Of a stretch of DNA of 64,000 bases, positions 1-12,286 are shown one piece after another (position 1 is the first letter of the stretch; each line of letters begins with the position of its first letter). Origin of the DNA: Dasypus novemcinctus (Eukaryota; Chordata; Mammalia; Cingulata; Dasypodidae); NCBI RefSeq assembly GCF_030445035.2, contig NC_080694.1, positions 73,237,147 to 73,301,146 of the forward strand, given 5' to 3'. Position numbers and translations under genes: made by a program. The notes beneath the pieces are model-generated. The model was not told where the DNA came from. It did no database searches and was given only the letters and a program-made list of their open reading frames with translations.

Positions 1-494
1 CATCATGGCCCATACTCTTCTCCATTCCATCCAGTGGGCCCTGTGAGGATTTACAATGTCCGGTGATTGCCTCTGAAGCACCATCCAGGGCAGCTCCATG
101 TCCCAAAGACGCCTCCACCTCTCATCTCTTCCTGCCTTTCCCCATACCCATCAGCCACCATGTCCACTTTTCCCAATCCAATGCCACCTCTTCTATGTGG
201 ACATTGGATTGGTTGTGTCCATTGCACCTCTATGTCAAGAGGAGGCTCAGATTCCACATGGATGCTGGATGCAATCCTCCCACTTTCAGTTGTAATCACT
301 CTAGGCTCCATGGTGTGGTGGTTGTCCTTCTTCAACTCCATCTTAGCTGAGTGTGGTAAGTCCAATAAATCAGATTGTAGGTGCTGGAGTCTGTTGAGGC
401 TCAGGACCTGGCTATCACATTGTCAGTCCAGAGATTCAAATCCCCTAAATATATCTTAAACCCCAACATTAACTGCACCTCCAGCACATTAGCA
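1..494 (-). mobile_element. L1 3'-UTR fragment, cut by window edge
   Basis: The reverse complement matches the distal L1 3' UTR at about 47820-48310 closely over its whole length. The match stops at about 494, which is the 5' truncation point of this minus-strand copy; its 3' end lies left of the window. A 104-codon open frame on the minus strand (51-365) lies inside the UTR and recurs in the copies at 47947-48261 and 53171-53461. Confidence 0.85.
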
Positions 495-1164
495 TCCAAT
501 TGTTAAAGTTTTATTTTTTTCTAGTATTTGTGTGCTGCCTTGGAACTGTAGTCAATGTCAAATAGAAGTGATGATAGTAAATTTTCTTATCTTGTCCCCA
601 AAGTCAAGAGAAACACATTCAGGAAATCAAGGCAGCTACCAAAGTACTCAGCATTGGGGCATGTCCACATTGCTCAGATAGTCTTGATATGGCCTAGGGA
701 CAGATGCCAAAGCAAGTCACTCTACTAGTTCAGCATGACTGTTTCTTGCCCTCCCACTACCTGTACCCCTCATTTCAATCCCAGAGAAATCAGAAACAAT
801 CTAGAGAATGTGGAAAATTCTGGTAAATTCAAGAAGTGTGAAAATGGCCCCTACACCCCTTGGAATAGGCCAGAATTAGATGTGGAGAGAAGCTTACCTT
901 TGCATAAAGTTCAATATTCTGGATTATTACCTTGGGTTGTATATATTAAATAATAAAAAGACTAATCTTGTGAATAACAGTGATTGTAGAACTTTTATTA
1001 AATGAGTGAAAAGGATAATAATAGAGTCCCTGCTAGAGGGGAAATATCAGTTCTACAGAATATGTTTAAATGGGAAATAGGAGCAAAAATTGCAATGTTT
1101 GAATCATAGTTATATAACATATCAGCAGAAATAATTGCAATAATAAAGTGAAAATATCACTTTG
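495..1164. other. AT-rich stretch, small old L1 fragment likely
   Basis: No gene is visible. About 540-600 resembles a diverged minus-strand piece of L1 ORF2 (compare 25730-25800). The remainder is unclassified. Confidence 0.35.
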
Positions 1165-1395
1165 GGTTAACATGTAAGGCAAAGTGCTAAACACTTTTTT
1201 AAAAGGTATTTCATTTATTCTTCTCAGTAACACTTCAAAATAGGATTTATTATTATTCCACTAGTATAAATGAAGAATCTGTGGTAAGAGAGAGTTAAGT
1301 AGTTTTTTTCCAAGAATACATAGCTATTACAGTGGAGAGCTGAGCTATGATTCCAGAAAGTCTGGCCCCAGAATTTATAATTTTAACACTAACCC
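1165..1395 (+). repeat. MIR SINE
   Basis: The order of diverged blocks fits the MIR core in forward orientation: a TTTCATTTATTCTTCTCAG-type block, a TATTATTATTCCACT block, GAAGAATCTGTGG, GAGAGTTAAGTAG, CATAGCTATTACAGTGG and GAGCTGAGCTATGATTCCAG. The copy is ancient and strongly diverged. Edges are approximate. Confidence 0.75.
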
Positions 1396-1499
1396 TACTC
1401 CTAATTCTCCTCAACTTAGATCTAATGATAACCACAGCCCTAATTCTATCCTAACACTTGAAAATGGAAGGAGAAATTGGTCAAATATTGGAAAAGCAG

Positions 1500-3432
1500 T
1501 TTAATATGTGGATTTAATAAATATAGTTTGAATATATAAAAAGATTATTGCTGTGGAAGGGAAAGGTTTTATGTTGGATATGTGGGAGTACTGTATGTTG
1601 TATATATGATCTAAAACTCTTGTGAAAATAAGCTTAATAATTAGAAAAAAGAAAAGAAAAAGATAGGATGTAGAATTTTTCCAAGTTAACATGTATTCTA
1701 TATCTAACCTTTAAACTCATCACTATATTCCATTTTACTATTAATGGAACCTGGAAATATATTGGGCTTCACTTTCCAGGAAGTTTTGGATCACAGAGAG
1801 GTTCAACAATGGCAGGGGAGGAATACTGGTGTGGGATGTTACTGATGGGACACCTGGTTGACAGGGAGTTCTACAGGGCATATATCTAGGGTACATAAAA
1901 ATGTTTGGATATTTTCATAGAGGAAACAATTAAAAACAATAACTGAGGGAGTGCTGAGTTCCTAGCCAGGGGAGCTTTATCACAGTCCCTAAAGGAACAG
2001 AAACAATCCCCCAAGTGCAACAGCAAAGACCAAAAAAAGGAAGGTCCAACAATGAGCCCTTGATACTAATGACTATGCTTGTGAGCCTGTGCACCTGAAA
2101 TAAAAACAAGGCCTAAAGCTGCAGGGCATCTAAGAGTTACTTCCTGAAAGCCTCTGTGTTGCTCAAATGTGGCCAGTCTCCAAGCCAAACTCAGTATGTA
2201 AATGCATTGCCTTCCCCCAGCGTGGGACATGACTCCCGGCAATGAGCCTCCCTGGCACAGAGGGATTACTACCAAGTACCCACAGATAATGTAACTAGAA
2301 AAGACCTTGAATAAAAGGTTCAACTCAGACCAGGAGAATATCTCAGTCTACATATAATACCAGGAGTTAAAAATGCTTTTTGACCTGAATCAAGGGGGAA
2401 ATGGAAAGGACAAATGAGTTTTTATGGCTATGAGTCTCCAAAAAGAGCCAGCAGGTTATCAAAGGGATTGCCCTTATGCACACCTGAGCAGAGTCCCTGA
2501 GACAGATAAAGTAGATACAACCCCAAGTATTGTTTCTACTGAGGCCTACAGAGACCCACAGGTTCTATGGTCATGGCAGATGGAGTTCAGTGCCATGTCA
2601 GCTGGCCCTACTTTCGAGTTTGAGTTTCTGTGTGATTGAACTACACTCAGACGTGATCTTTGTCTACAAGCCTCTCCTGTTACTTTTACTGGAACTTTAG
2701 TTGGTGCTGGGATTTAAAGTATACCCAGGGGACCTGAATCTCTGGACTGACCATGTGATTGCCAGGCCCTGAGCCTCAACAGACTTGCAACTCCTACACT
2801 CTGGTTTTTGGATTTACCCTACTCAGCTAACATGGAGGTGAAGAAGGTCAACCACCACACCAGGAAGCCAAGGGTGCCTACAACTGAAAGCAGAAGAATT
2901 GCATCCAGTATCCATGTAGAATCTAATCCCCCTCTTGATATAGATGTGGAGTGAACACAACCATTCTAAGGTCCACAGGCTGGAGGACTAAAGTATGGAT
3001 TAGAGTGGACTTCCTGATATTCTATTCATGAATTATTGTGATTAGTAGTAATCGAAGAAAATGTGGCATTGGTGTAGAGAAAGTGGCCATGGTGGCTGCT
3101 GGGGGTAGGGAGTGGGAGGAAGAGATGTGATGTGGGGGCATTTTTGGGGGTTGGAGTTGTCCTGGGTGGTGCTGCAGGGACAGTTAGCAGATATTGTATT
3201 TCCTCCCATGGCCCACTGGGTGGATTGTGGGAGAGTGTGGGCTATGGTGTGGACCATTGACCATGAGGTGCAGTGGTGCTCAGAGATGTATTCACCAAAT
3301 GCAATGAATGTCTCATGATGATGGAGGAGTTTGTTGTTATGGGGGGAGGAGTGGAGTGAGGGGGGTTTGGGTATATGGGGACCTCATATTTTTTTAATGT
3401 AATATTAAAAAAGAAATAAAGACAAAAAAAGT
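1500..3432 (+). mobile_element. 5'-truncated L1, 3' UTR only
   Basis: The sequence is collinear with the L1 3' UTR at 46600-48525 (and 51960-53698). It includes the CAGCGTGGGACATGACTCCC block and ends in an A-rich tail at about 3400-3432. The small UTR frame starting near 2831 is interrupted early by a stop, so this copy is older than those at 45.5 and 49.6 kb. Confidence 0.85.
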
Positions 3433-4474
3433 GTTTACACCTTTGATCTTAAAGGAGTGCTGAAGGGAGATGATCTCTTTTCTATAACTACTTCCTGCTG
3501 ACCATTGATTGTAATCATTATCTAACAAGGTGTAAAAACTGTTATTTTATTTTGACTGGAGGATAATGGATCTGGCGTTCTGTATGAAGTTGGATGAAGT
3601 TTCCATATGGTTAATAAGATGTTCATTCTGAAAGAAACAACTTAATTAAAAATTTTATAACACCTGTTTTTAAAATAGGACATTGGATTACAGAGGTAGA
3701 CAAAGTTAGGTGCCTATAAAGATGGCACCCCTTTTAAAAATGTTAATGGAGAACAGTATATATGTATTTTTTAAGTTATTTTTTTCAGAGAGAAATTGTA
3801 ATAGATAACTGTATTAGGTACTTAGCTTTATTCTGAAGTCCATTTCAGACTGTTAAATGATTGGCACTCATGTGTTTCATCAGATGCTTCTGGTGAACTG
3901 GTGCCTTTTGGGCAGTTGGTTTCATTCAGGATTAGTTTACCAAGTTGGTAATTTCCTTAGTTTTTTTAGCTGTGGGAGTGATCAGAACTACAGAATAAAG
4001 TTTTTTACATTTTGGTTTTAATAGTACAATTTCTGGTAATTTTGACTGTTTAATAGGTGACCCATTATTAGCAAGCGAGTCTCATTTTTGCTGCACAGTA
4101 GAGTACAGTAGACTAGTAAGTTGACTGAACCTGGCTAAGATCATGGCTTTATTTTATAGACATGTTTATTAACTATTTAGAAAATAAAATTACCAGAAAT
4201 TTAAATGTCTAATGTACTTTTATACTTGATCCAGAATAGAAAAGATAACGTTATAATTATTAGCCATATATTTAGTACAGGATAAAATTACAACACTTTA
4301 ATATTAATTAATGTATTAGGATTCTGAGTTGCAATTAATAGTTTTAAATTTCAGGATTGTAATACCTTACGTGTTATCTTTCCATGGGAGCAGGCCATAA
4401 TTCCAATTGTGTTTAAGTTTTACTTACAGTATCCTGGTATTATGGCTCTACTTAGCATGTTCTTTACACAGTAA

Positions 4475-4681
4475 GCAAGTCGCAGCATTGTTGACCTTGA
4501 AGAGTGTTTCCAGTATTCTACTAGCCTGGTGGATAGTGATCTCTGGCACTATGGAACAGTGCCAGACTGGAGGCGATATCCATTGTACACTTGGCTACTG
4601 CAGGAACTTGAAACTGCAATACAGTTTCCATCGACTTCAGGAGCAGAACCAGAGGCTGATATAGCAAATATTTCTAATTGA
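4475..4681 (+). pseudogene. Coding-looking block, possible terminal exon or retrocopy remnant
   Basis: An open stretch of 68 codons ends at a TGA (4679-4681). It is preceded by a pyrimidine-rich run ending in ACACAG (4461-4471), which resembles a splice acceptor. The translation has normal protein composition, for example DLWHYGTVPDWRRYPLYTW in the middle and an acidic C terminus, unlike the low-complexity frames around it. There is no ATG at its start, and the frame has a stop immediately upstream, so alone it is not a gene. It could be the last exon of an unidentified gene or a fragment of a processed copy. I do not recognise the protein family. Confidence 0.35.
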
Positions 4682-5734
4682 GGGGTCAGTGACCAGCCTA
4701 GCCAATAACTCACATGACAAGGCAACCTGTAATGAATTCAAGGCCTGGTTTGACTGCACAAGAGTTTGACAATGTTCAAGTTTGTTCTTTGTTTTTATAT
4801 ATATTTTAAACAATTTAATGCAACACATCATATATCAAATGACTGTTTATTATGCAATTTTACTATTAAGACAATAGTAGGTATTTTACTTTAGTAATAG
4901 AGGGAAAAATATATTTCATTGTTAATTTGAAAACAGAAGATTCCCAATAGAATCAAGATAACTTTTTATTACCATTTACTTAAATATGCACCTTGCAGTG
5001 GCCTTCAGACAGATTTTATTATCTAGAACTAGAACTATTTAAAGGTTTTCAGTTTGGAAGATGTTTTACAAACTTTTTATAATTGACTATAATTACATTG
5101 ACTAGTTACCTTACATTTAAATAAACTCATTAAATTACAATTACTAACTAAAGATATTTACTTTATTTATTTAAGAGAGCATATCTACAATCTTTTTTTA
5201 GCTTAATTTCATTAATGTAAACTTAAAATTTTTATTGCTCTAAAGATTTTGTACATATAATGTTAATTTGTTTAATGGGTATTTTATAAACTAAGGGAGA
5301 TTATACTCAAGCTAAATAAAATTGAAACCATTACAGTTTATGCAAGGAATGTTTTCTTTCTTTTCTTTACAGGAAGCTAAAACTTCTTTTCTTTGCTTGA
5401 GTTATGAAAATGAATAATTTTTAAGAGCATACTGAATTCCAGGTTTCAAAACACATTACACAATTACCTAATTTGTTTAATTATAATCCAGGAAAGTTCT
5501 CTCCATAGTTTTTACAGACTTTACTTACGGAAATTTGTCAACAGAGCCACTAATTACCCTTATTTTATTGCTGTCAAATGTTTTAAACAGGGAAATTACT
5601 GATTCTTAATTCCCCAACTTAGTAGATAGTAGATAGGTCTAATCTGCCACACCTAGTCCTGCCCTCAAAGCTCTTGCAAAGAGGAGGGCCTTTCCTAATA
5701 GTTCCTATAATCAGATTTCTATATGACATTTCCA

Positions 5735-6110
5735 TCCTGCTTAGTCTAATTTTGGCTCCAGAAATATTATTTATATATATAACTGCATATTTAATTTTTA
5801 ACAATTTGAATAGAGCTCTTTTAAGAATTCCCACTTGTAATTTGATACTATTATCCTGATGTATGAAGAGACGTACACTGAGCAAATGGGCAGACACAAA
5901 TAGAGTTAGACACAGAAACACAACTCATTGATGTTACTTAAAATTTGCATTATTTTATACACTGTTTAGCTTAATTTGAGTTCTAGAAATATATATTACT
6001 CATATAACTGCATATTTAATCTCAACAATTTGAGAAAATAGGCAGACATGAATAGTTTGACACAAAAAACATAACTTCAGTTACTTAAAACTTCCATTTT
6101 TTACAAAATA
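5735..6110. repeat. Imperfect local duplication
   Basis: The phrase ATAACTGCATATTTAAT recurs at about 5779 and 6005. The flanking phrases (CCAGAAATATT, GGCAGACA, TAGACACA/TTGACACA, AACACAACT/AACATAACT) recur in the same order, giving two diverged copies about 230 bp apart. Confidence 0.55.
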
Positions 6111-8014
6111 AGTGTGATTGCAAAACATTTCAAAGACTCCTGAAACTTCCTCTTAATTTGCACTATGACTGTGCAGTTTTGCACAAGAATTTTGTTTCTT
6201 AACTAATGGCTTGTAAACAAAATGTTCCGATGCTTTAGCACCATTTTCTTATATTTCAAGACCTTATTTATATTTTACCTTGAATTTAGCAGAATTTTCA
6301 TAAGCAACAAGATTAATTCTATGTATATTTACTGAGGCTATTTGAAGCCTCAGGGAGACTGGTTTCTCTCATGAATTTCCACTTTTAAGAACACTGACAG
6401 TCAAGGCAGGAGATTTCTTTTTTCTCCCAGTTTTTGGGAGATAATAAAACTCCAGTGGTTGTTTAACCCTAAGGGCTAAGAAATCTACCAGGCAGCCATT
6501 TAATTTACACTTGGATTCATGAGAGAAAGCAGGGTTACTAATACTAGTAGGACAGGAGACAGGGATGTCCCCAAGTCTGCCTTTCCTTGGATAATAGAGG
6601 CAGAAGCTGTTATGAAATAACCATAGGCAAAGGTAAGGGAAGGGGTGAGCCTAGGCTTGAAGTAACCATAAACGAAGGTAAGGTTAGTTTAGAGTTCCCA
6701 CTTACAATATTAGTTTCAGGCTAAATTTATCCAGTTATAATTTCAGGTATTATCTTTCCACTGTTTTATAATATAAATGCATCTATAAATGATCTTAACT
6801 CTTACAGTTTTTATTAATTTTTTAACCTTAAGGTGAATTGGGTAGCTTTATTAAGCTACAAGAATTTTATTGGTAACAATTCTGTAAAGTCTTGCCTTTT
6901 CTTAGTAATGGAACAAATTCTCATCTGCAAGAGAGTATTGGCATTTAAAGATTCATTTTAAACTACAATTTTACTTTTTTTACCATGAATTCTTAGGCAC
7001 CAGCAACTGACAAAAACCAAACATAGATTTCAGAGTGGCATTTCATTCTTTTTTTTTCCTTTTCTCTCTGTCATTTAACAATCCTGAAGTTCCCAGCCAG
7101 ACCACTGAAAAGGCTATCAAGTGATTAGAGGGCTATTGTTTCAAGTGATAGCCTCCTTTCTTCAGACAAGTTTACAGTTCTAAAACATTTCAAAGTATTT
7201 CTTCAGTTTTACAGAGAGAGAGATTTGGAAAAGTAAAGAAGCTGGGCAGAATGCAAGTGTATTTTGGCCTTTGACACCCTAAGGAGGGAACTTTACTGCA
7301 TTTATTTTGATCCTGCTTTTCATCTACTTTACATTCCCCCTCCCCCCTCTTCCAGACAGTAGGGTGCACAGTGATCAAATAGGAGTGCAGCTTATGAACA
7401 GAAGGTGTGAACTCACTGGAAAGGGGCAAGCCACTCCCCCCTTTCCAGCTTTCTACCAAAATGGGCAAGCAGAACCTACTCAAATTTGGCACCCTTCCTG
7501 GGGACTCAGCCACCCTAAAAGGGCAGCCCCAACAAGCCCAGCATGGACACAGATGGCTGCTAAGCCCTGACGAAGGGGCGGACCAGAGATGAGACAGCAG
7601 AGCATGTGCAAACATCCAAACTCCTCATTTTTGCCCCATAATCAATTCATCCCCTTGTCAATGGCAAGGGAGGGTTCCAGCTCAACTAAATTCCACTACT
7701 TTACATAACCACACAATTCCAACACCAGCATTGAGCTGACACAGACAGAAGTACAAAAGTCACTAATCTGACCCACAAGTTCTTTATATATATATTTTTT
7801 CAGCATGGCTGTCCTTGCAGCCATCACAAACCTTAGAGAGAACACTTAACATTAACATCTGTTATAAAGCGAAGTCATTCACAATTCAGCACCATAACAA
7901 AAGATTCCAGCTAGACTTTTTTCACTGTTTAACTTTACACCCAGACCAAGATTCACTAGAAAAGCCTATCTATTTTCCTGAAACCAAGTTTTTTTTAAAA
8001 ATCCAGAACAATTT

Positions 8015-8297
8015 CCAGGATGTTGGAACTCAAACCTATACACATCCCTTTCTATTATAATCAAGCCTCCACTACTTCAGTGGATATAAGAACAGTACCA
8101 GATTCTAACATGCAGTTAGGCAAACCCAAAACATCAGGCTTTTCCCCCTGTTTTTCTCCAGGACATTAGTACTTGAACCTATAAACAACCCTTCCTATTA
8201 AAATCAAGCTTCCCTCCTTCGGTGGATATAAGACCAGTACCAGATTCTAACATGCAGTTAGACATACCCAAAACACCAGGCTTTTTCCCAGTTTTTC
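8015..8297. repeat. Two-copy tandem duplication, period about 143 bp
   Basis: The block from CCAGGATGTTGGAACTCAAACC at 8015 recurs from 8158 (CCAGGACATTAGTACTTGAACC). Both contain ACCAGATTCTAACATGCAG. The related copy 2 has this block only once (about 11090-11230). Confidence 0.8.
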
Positions 8298-8667
8298 TCC
8301 TTTCTCCAGACCTAGAGAGAAAGGCTTCCCCCCAATTTTCTGGGCCTACTAGGGTTCTCTCGGGAGGTGATCAGCCTCCTTCCCTAGCAATTAAAGCTAG
8401 AGTTCTCCATACTGTGCTCTTACCTTCTTCCATGTTCAGAGTCTTACCTTCTTCCATGTTCAGAGTTCTTTTTCTTTCCCAGAATCTTTCTCTTCAGACC
8501 TTCCAATGGCATTGATTTTTGTCAGGAAGATTCTGATGGAGCTCACATCTTTTCTGGATTAAATTTAATGCAGGGGCGCCCAGATTTGAGGTTCGCCTGA
8601 GTCCTCCTGGCTTCCTTGGGGATTTGGAAGGGACAGCAAAATGCTACCATCTCTGGTCTTCATTTGC

Positions 8668-8687
8668 AATCCTGGGAGAACCCCAAA
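8668..8687 (-). other. Primer-binding-site-like sequence
   Basis: Directly downstream of the LTR end (minus strand) is TTTGGGGTTCTCCCAGGATT. The corresponding site of copy 2 (about 11588-11607) reads TTTGGGGACTTTCCCAGG. Both resemble a diverged proline-tRNA primer site as used by gammaretrovirus-like elements. The tRNA assignment is inferred. Confidence 0.45.
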
Positions 8688-8689
8688 AA

Positions 8690-9166
8690 TGTTGTAGAAG
8701 TTGAGAGACATTCAATTATTTGCGTATAGAAAGGCCAGGACTCAAGAATGATTTTGAGAAGGAAAAATGATTTATTGATGGCTAACTGGACTTGGGAGCT
8801 TTCTGTTTCAAACCCAAGCCCTGAACAAGAATTTTGATTTCCTTTTATACTGAGAGGAAGGGTTAAATTGTTCTTTACTTTAGTGCTAAATAGGCTTAAA
8901 TTAGCATATATCATCCACATCCTAGGTAAGCTTTTAGCATGAACCTTATACATTTTAGATAAGCTTTTAGTACATTTGGTTTGCATTTTCTCTGAATATT
9001 TAAAGTTTATAGACTTTGCATTGTTAAACTGTTTCCTGGGACTGAAGTCATTGCCATGGTCACCAAGGGCAGGACTGCAGTCTCTTACCATCCCACACCC
9101 ACAAGTCACAGGCAGCTTAGGTTATCTACAAAGAGATGAAGAGCCTCCCACCCATAGCCCACATCA
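8690..9166 (-). mobile_element. LTR, copy 1
   Basis: About 477 bp; on the minus strand it begins TGATGTGGGC and ends TTCTACAACA, i.e. TG...CA termini. A TATA-like AGTATAAAAGG and an AATAAA (in CATCAATAAATC) lie in the expected order. Homologous to 11610-12286 and to the solo LTR at 32463-32938. Confidence 0.8.
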
Positions 9167-11609
9167 GCACTATAACCATGCAGTTTTGCACAAGAATTTT
9201 GTTTCTTAAATAATGGCTTGTAACCAAAATGTTCCCAATGCTTTAATAAAAGTTTCCTTTGTTTTCGAACCTTATATTTTATTTTGATTTAGTAGATTTT
9301 TGGATAAGCAAAACTAATTCTATGCATATTTACCAGGGCTATCAAAGCCTCAGGGAAACTAGTTTCTCTCAGGAATTGCCACTCTTAGGAATTCTGACAG
9401 TTAAGGCAGGAGACCTCCTTTATTTTTTATTCCTTGGAGATGAAAAACCTTCAGTGGATGTTCAATCTTGAGTGTTAAGAATTCCACCAGGCAGCAATTT
9501 AGTTCACACTTGGAATCATGAGAGAAAGCAGGATTATTAACACCAGTTAGGACAGGAGACAGGGATGTCTCATATTTGCTTTTCCCTGAGCTATAGGGGC
9601 AGAAGCTCTTATGAAATAAGCATAAGCAAAGGCAAGGGGTGAGGCTCAGCTTGACATGACCATAAATGAAGGTAAGTTTAGTTTAGAATTTACACTTACA
9701 ATAATAGTTTCAGGCTAAAATCACCCAGTTATAATTTCAGTTATTATCTTTTTGTTGTTTTATGATGTAAATGCATCTACAGATTACCTTAACTCTTAGT
9801 TACAGTTTTCATTAAGTTTTAACCTTGAGGTGAACTGGATACCTTTATTAATTAAGTTACAAGAATTTAATTAGTAACAATCCTGTTAAGTTCTGTCTTT
9901 TCCTAATAATGGAACAAACTCTTATCTGTGAGTTATGCATTTAATTCACCAGCAAGAGAGTATTGGCATTTAAAGATTTATTTTTAAACTACCTTTTACC
10001 TTGAATTCTTAGGTGCAGGAAACTGACAAAAGCCAAACACAGATTTTAAAGTTGACGTTTATCCTTTTTTTTTTTTTTCCTGCAGTTTTACGACCTTTAC
10101 TGCTGATGTTCCCGGCCAGACCATTAAAAATGCTATCAAGTAATTAGAGGTCTATTGTTTTCAAGCAGTAGCCACCTTCCTTTAGACAAGTTTACAGTTT
10201 TAAAACATTCAAAGCATTTCTATATAGACTCAGAGAGATTTGGAAAAGCAGAACCTAGGCAGAATCAAATTAATTTTGATTTTTGACATCTTGGGGAAGG
10301 AACTTTATTCCATTTATTTTGATCATCCCCTTCACCTCCCCCCTTCCAGGCAGTCAGGTGCATAGTGATTTTAAATAGGAATATGGCTTATGAATAGAAG
10401 GCATGGACTCACTGGAAAGGGGCAAGCCACTCCCCCTTTCCAGCTCTCCACTAAAATGGCTTTAAATAATTTTTTTCAAATTTGGCACCTTTCCTGGGCA
10501 CCGTCTGTCCTGGCAGGGCTATGATTCAAGTTACTGCCTCCACCAGCCAGCCTGACTGGGCCAGCTCCAACAAATTCAGGGGCAGGCATGATGCAGAAAC
10601 AGACTCAGACAATCCCTGAGTTCCTGCAAATGTGCTGACCAAAGACAGGCAAGAGAGCAGAGCATGCACACACTCATTCCTGCAGTGATTTTGCTTTATA
10701 AACTACAACCAACTCATTTCATTGCTGATGGCAAGGGAAAGTTGCAGCTCAACCAAATTCCACCACTTTACACAACCACACAACTCCAACTCCAGCATTG
10801 AGCTGACACAGACAAAAGCACAAAACTCATTAATCTGACCCACAAGTTTTATATATATCTTCTTCAACATGGCTGCCCCTGCAGCCATTACAAACTTTAG
10901 AGAGAGAGAACTCTTAACACTAAAATGTGATATGAAGTGAATTCATTCACAATTCAGCACCATAACAAAAGATTCCATCTAGACCTTTTCACTGTTTAAC
11001 TTTACACCCAGACCAAGGTCCACTAAAAAAAAAAGGCCAATTCACTTTCCTGTAACCAAGTTTTTCAATATCCAAAATCCAGACCAATTTTCAGGATGTT
11101 AGGACTCAAACCTATAAACACCCCTTCCTATTATAATTAAGCCTTTTTTTACCTCAGTGGAGACAAGACCAGTACCAAATTCTAACATGCAGTTAGACAA
11201 ACCCCAGACACCAGGCTTTTCCCTTTTTTCTCCTTTTTTTCAGACCAAGAGAGAACTGCTTCCCACCCAAATTTCTGGAGGTACTGGGGTTCTCTCGGGA
11301 GGTGATCGGCCTCCCTCCCTACAATTAAAACTAGAGTTTTCCTAACTGCTCCCCCAGGGAATCTTACTTTCTTCTGTATTTTGAGTCTTTTTCATTCCCA
11401 GCATTTTTTCTTAGAGACCTTCCATTGCCCTCAGTTTTCATCAGGAAGATTCTAGTGGACCCCACATATTTTCTGGATTAAATTTAATCCAAGGGCGCCC
11501 AGATCAAGGTTCATCTGAGCCCTCCTGGCTTCCTTGGGGATCCAGAAGGGGCAGCAAAATACTACCTCCTCTGGCCTTTGTTTGCAAAACCTGGGAAAGT
11601 CCCCAAAAA
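9167..11609 (-). mobile_element. Internal region of non-coding LTR retrotransposon, copy 2
   Basis: Second copy of the internal region, flanked on both sides by LTRs (11610-12286 upstream and 8690-9166 downstream in element orientation). The two copies share an LTR, giving LTR-internal-LTR-internal. No coding capacity is visible, so the element is presumably mobilised by enzymes supplied by another element. Confidence 0.7.
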
Positions 11610-12286
11610 TGTTGTAGAAGTCAAGAGAGGTTCAATTATTTGCGTATAGAAAGGCCAGGACTCAGGAAAAATTTTGGGAAGGAAAAAGGATTTATTTACA
11701 ACCGGTCAGACTCAGAGCTTCTCATTCCAAAATCTGAGCCCCGAACAAGATTTTTGAGTTTCATTTATACAGAGGAAGGGTCAAATGGTTCTTTGTTTCA
11801 GTGTTCAATAGGCTTGAATTAACATATATCTTCCACACCCTAGGTAAGCTTTTTTTGTCTTTATTTTTTAAATTACATTCAAAAAATATGAGGTCCCCAT
11901 ATACCCCACACCCCGCTCATCCCACTCCTCCCCCCATAACAACAATCTCCTCCATCATCATGACACATTCATTGCATTTGGTGAATACATCTCTGAGCAC
12001 CGCTGCACCTCATGGTCAATGGTCCACATTATAGCCCACACTCTCCCACAGTCCACCCAGTGGGCCATGGGAGGGTATGCAATGTCCGGTAACTGTCCCT
12101 GCAGCACCACCATTTGGCTTGCATTTGCCCTGAATATTTAAAGTTTATAGAGCTTGCATTGCTAAACTGTTTCTCCAGAACTGGAGTTGTTGTCACGGTT
12201 ACCAAGGGCAGGGCTGCAGTTCTCACTGTGGCAAAGCACAGCTCAGTCAGAGAGACAAACAGCTCCCCCACCCATAGTCTACATCA
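11610..12286 (-). mobile_element. LTR, copy 2, interrupted by a short L1
   Basis: Same LTR family as 8690-9166, with the same termini. It is longer because an L1 3' end occupies 11851-12110. Around that insertion about 50 bp of LTR present in the other copies are missing. Confidence 0.8.
11851..12110 (-). mobile_element. Short 5'-truncated L1 (3' UTR end)
   Basis: The reverse complement of the last 260 bp of the L1 3' UTR (compare about 3160-3420), beginning at a T-rich run (the A-tail). It includes the CCCACTCCTCCCCCCATAAC block, the complement of the G-rich tract. No target-site duplication is visible, and the LTR lost sequence at the insertion. Confidence 0.8.

Larger units (their letters stand above)
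3433..6159. other. Low-copy AT-rich region without recognised repeats
   Basis: No match to the other repeats in this window is obvious. It contains the coding-looking block at 4475-4681 and an imperfect local duplication at about 5735-6110. Otherwise I see no gene. Confidence 0.4.
6160..8689 (-). mobile_element. Internal region of non-coding LTR retrotransposon, copy 1
   Basis: Collinear with 9167-11609 over about 2.5 kb, so this is one repeat family. Read on the minus strand it follows an LTR (8690-9166) and starts with a primer-binding-site-like sequence (8668-8687). No gag, protease, polymerase or envelope similarity is visible, and the longest frames are not conserved between the two copies. 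Its left end stops exactly where the next LTR should begin, but no LTR follows. It carries a 143-bp internal tandem duplication (8015-8297) that copy 2 lacks. Confidence 0.65.

Noticed and set aside
7190-7615. 141-codon minus-strand frame in the LTR-element internal region
   Set aside because: The corresponding part of the second copy (9167-11609) does not keep the frame, and the peptide has no retroviral motif.
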